Below, in pieces: positions 62,057 through 64,000 of a stretch of 64,000 nt of DNA. The translations under genes and the position numbers were made by a program. The DNA lies in assembly GCA_963696075.1 (NCBI GenBank), contig CAVOJD010000036.1:1-64000 (forward strand), given 5' to 3'. The stretch is from CAJQQK01 sp963696075 (GTDB lineage Bacteria; Pseudomonadota; Alphaproteobacteria; Rhizobiales; Hyphomicrobiaceae). Below the pieces are notes generated by a model, which had not been told where the DNA came from, did no database searches, and saw only the letters and a program-made list of their open reading frames with translations. Each line of letters starts with the position of its first letter. Positions within the stretch are counted from its first letter, which is position 1.

Positions 62057-62659
62057 TTACTCTAGTCTTGCCGCAGCCCCACCGCCACGCAACGCATTCG
62101 TCACACCGACCGCATAGTCAAACATCGACCAGATCGTAACCCCAATCGCGAGATAAAGAAGCCCCGACACAATCAGATCCGCAACCGGCGAAATATGGAG
62201 CCCCCCGCCGAGCGCATAGGCAAAGACAACGGCGAACTGCGCAACCCCCTGCAAGGCGGCCCGCACCTTGCCGATCGGCCGCGCCGCCAGCGTTACATTC
62301 GCGCGCTGTGTCAGAAGCCGCACTTCGGACATGCACAGATCCCGCGCCGCCATTACGATCAGCATCCAGAGCGGCATCCAGCCGTTCGCGACAAGCGCCA
62401 CGAACACGCTGATCCGATAGAGGCTATCCGCCATGGGATCGAGAACTTTGCCCGACCGCGACACCCACTGCATGCGCCGCGCAAGGTAGCCGTCGAGCCA
62501 GTCGGAAATCTCCGAGACCAGCATCAGCCCCAGCGCCACCCACAACAGCCAGCCCTCGCCCGGTTGCGCACCAGCGTGGATCAGCCACATCACGGGCAGT
62601 ATCGCCACGATACGGCTGAGCGTAATCAGGTTTGGAACCGTGACGAGCGTATCGGTCAC
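62057..62659 (-). CDS. CDP-alcohol phosphatidyltransferase, first of pair
   Basis: This paralogue of the downstream gene carries the same signature: DWLDGYLARRM through GKVLDPMAD. Membrane helices include TLSRIVAILPVMWLIHAGA and WLLWVALGLMLVSEI. I choose the GTG at 62659 (200 residues), which has AGGGTG upstream; a TTG at 62731 is possible. The neighbour shares the motif spacing WMPLWMLIVMAARDL (here) and WIEPWMLFVIYARDL, so the pair arose by tandem duplication. Product could be phosphatidylglycerophosphate or another head group. Confidence 0.86.
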   Translation of the reverse strand: MTDTLVTVPNLITLSRIVAILPVMWLIHAGAQPGEGWLLWVALGLMLVSEISDWLDGYLARRMQWVSRSGKVLDPMADSLYRISVFVALVANGWMPLWMLIVMAARDLCMSEVRLLTQRANVTLAARPIGKVRAALQGVAQFAVVFAYALGGGLHISPVADLIVSGLLYLAIGVTIWSMFDYAVGVTNALRGGGAAARLE

Positions 62660-62872
62660 ATCGACAACACCCTGTTGCGTAAAGCGATTTCTGAGTTCGT
62701 CTCGTCCGAAAGGCAAACGTCGGCAGCGCAAAACTCAGATAACGGCGGCTCGCGCAACATGAGGCCAATTCGAGGGCTTCCGCAAGCCGCTTTCTCAGGC
62801 GTGCCCTGCCGCAAATCGCGCCACGCCCATTTCACAATCCTCACCCCGAACCAGCGTCAGGCAACCTGCCGT

Positions 62873-64000
62873 TCACCGCGCAACAACCTGCGCCGTGCCC
62901 TGCTCCCCATCATCCGCCTGCCAATGGATCAGGCCGCCGCGTTGGCGCAACCGGATGCAATGAGCTTCTCCATCGAGCCACGTTTTCCAGCGCTGGCACA
63001 GACGCCCCTTCGCGGTCCACCACGTGCCGCTGTCCTGATTGGCGCCAAGGAAAAATCCGAGCGAGCCTGCGTGTCCCCGCATCGTCCCATCGCCATTGAA
63101 CAGAATCGGAATTACTGCCCCGATCCGCGTCTTGAGCAGCACCTTGCGTCCACTGATCAGGTCCCGAATGGCCTGCTCCTGGGCGGCAACGGGATCAAGC
63201 CGCGGCTTGGCAACGGCTTGCGGCATCGCCGGGCGTTGCGGTGCTGGAACCCGGGCAGCTTCAGTAATCGGCCGGCGTTTTGCAACACCGGTCCCGCGAA
63301 CGCCCGCCCCACCGCTGCGCGGCGTTGGCAAGGGCACCAGTGATGCGGTCTGGAATTGTGGCACCGGCGTCGGCTTGACCGCGCGAACCGGCGCACCGAT
63401 CCGCCCAAGCGAGGAACGGGCCTCCGCGAGTGCCGGCTGACCGCTTGGCACAGCCACGTCGCGACGATCGCGGCCCTTGGGCAGCGCAAACACCCAGGCC
63501 GTTGACGCAATCTGCGGCTGGCGCGGCGCCGGCGCCGCCGCGACAACCGGCCGTCCCCCGCAGTAGCGGGCCTGGAACTGCTGTGCGAGGCGAATGATCG
63601 TCTCGAGATACGCGACATTGCCCGGCGCCCAGCGCATCGCGAGTTCGTCATACGTAATGCGCTGACCGGCAAATTGGCTATGCCATGTCTGAAGCACGCG
63701 CCACATCTGCACTTTGCGGGTGCGCTCCGCGACAGGCGCCTCGATCGTGCGCCCGGCATAATGCAGAACGTGCTCGAGATGCGCCCTGACGCCGTCTGAC
63801 GGAGTGGCAAATCGTTCACCCGGCTGCCCGTCGCCGACAGCGCCGAGCCCCGCGAAATTATTGTCCCCCGCGCGCACGTCACCCGGCGTGCCGTCGCCCC
63901 GCTGGAATGACAGCGCGGCCGTCTCCACCATCATCTGAAAGAAGGCAACATCCCACCGCACCCCGAGATCGTCACCGTGGCGGGCATAAAGCTGAGCAAG
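62873..64000 (-). CDS. Glucosaminidase-domain protein, partial
   Basis: The gene runs off the right edge; 375 residues are visible and the N-terminus is missing. The first part is a bacterial glucosaminidase domain (LAQLYARHGDDLGVRWDVAF, MVETAALSFQRGDG, DNNFAGLGAVGDGQPGERFA, GVRAHLEHVLHYAG), which cuts N-acetylglucosaminyl bonds in peptidoglycan. A Pro/Ala-rich linker of about 100 residues follows. The C-terminal domain (FNGDGTMRGHAGSLGFFLG, LCQRWKTWLDGEAHCIRLRQ) resembles small secreted DUF995-like folds but is not assigned. It is transcribed toward the phosphatidyltransferase pair. Confidence 0.84.
   Translation of the reverse strand, partial: LAQLYARHGDDLGVRWDVAFFQMMVETAALSFQRGDGTPGDVRAGDNNFAGLGAVGDGQPGERFATPSDGVRAHLEHVLHYAGRTIEAPVAERTRKVQMWRVLQTWHSQFAGQRITYDELAMRWAPGNVAYLETIIRLAQQFQARYCGGRPVVAAAPAPRQPQIASTAWVFALPKGRDRRDVAVPSGQPALAEARSSLGRIGAPVRAVKPTPVPQFQTASLVPLPTPRSGGAGVRGTGVAKRRPITEAARVPAPQRPAMPQAVAKPRLDPVAAQEQAIRDLISGRKVLLKTRIGAVIPILFNGDGTMRGHAGSLGFFLGANQDSGTWWTAKGRLCQRWKTWLDGEAHCIRLRQRGGLIHWQADDGEQGTAQVVAR

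Overview
The window is a GC-rich chromosomal segment of an alphaproteobacterium, probably of the order Hyphomicrobiales. Evidence for this is an ALAS-type hemA, a GapR (DUF2312) nucleoid protein, the cell-cycle receiver CpdR, alphaproteobacterial small families (DUF1244, DUF1036, DUF882), a zinc-free L36, an Omp25/31-like porin, and two copies of what looks like the rhizobial alpha-r8/mmgR small RNA. Most of it is housekeeping sequence with strong GCC/CTC codon bias. No prophage, CRISPR array or plasmid functions were seen.

Layout. 1-7.3 kb: hemA (5-aminolevulinate synthase) with an FNR/FixK-like box upstream, an MFS exporter, a D-2-hydroxyacid dehydrogenase, the ergothioneine pair egtB-egtD and a small membrane protein. 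7.5-9.7 kb: a small foreign-looking patch, consisting of a near-perfect palindrome, an IS1380-type transposase remnant and a secreted amidohydrolase with different codon use. 9.8-14 kb: a single-domain response regulator, a thiolase-like/DUF35 operon and an NtrC-type regulator. 14-20 kb: an envelope group (L,D-transpeptidase, FkbM methyltransferase, pirin, DUF882 peptidase) and gapR. 20-29 kb: small conserved genes, rpmJ, a lipoprotein, a glyoxalase-fold protein, a beta-hydroxyacid dehydrogenase, an outer-membrane protein, an ABC1/AarF kinase-like protein and a second FkbM gene. 29-38 kb: MFS transporter, oligoendopeptidase F, ferrochelatase, qmcA-nfeD, and a KdsD with an unusual basic tail. 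38-52 kb: beta-barrel protein, galU-galE, lytic transglycosylase-DUF459 pair, a RecB/Cas4-like plus DUF2779 nuclease, an exported TPR-CHAT protein and creD. 52-64 kb: a LysR regulator resembling OxyR without its redox cysteines, tRNA-Val(GAC), cpdR with an N-formylglutamate amidohydrolase, tandem small RNAs, an inositol-phosphatase family gene, an aminotransferase, an EamA transporter, two CDP-alcohol phosphatidyltransferases and a partial glucosaminidase-domain gene.

The main theme is envelope construction: peptidoglycan cross-linking and cleavage, UDP-sugars, Kdo precursor, phospholipid head groups and outer-membrane barrels. A second theme is heme (hemA, hemH). The most novel-looking DNA is non-coding. 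There are two ~347-bp MITE-like elements with 13-bp terminal inverted repeats, a long internal palindrome and 11-bp target duplications at related target sites. There is also a 106-bp tandem array that ends in the stop codon of kdsD, with a diverged solo copy beside pepF, and two tandem mmgR-like small RNAs. Three conserved genes (hemA, the beta-barrel gene, the lytic transglycosylase) each carry one apparent extra base. That could be sequencing error or real decay and should be checked before the products are interpreted.
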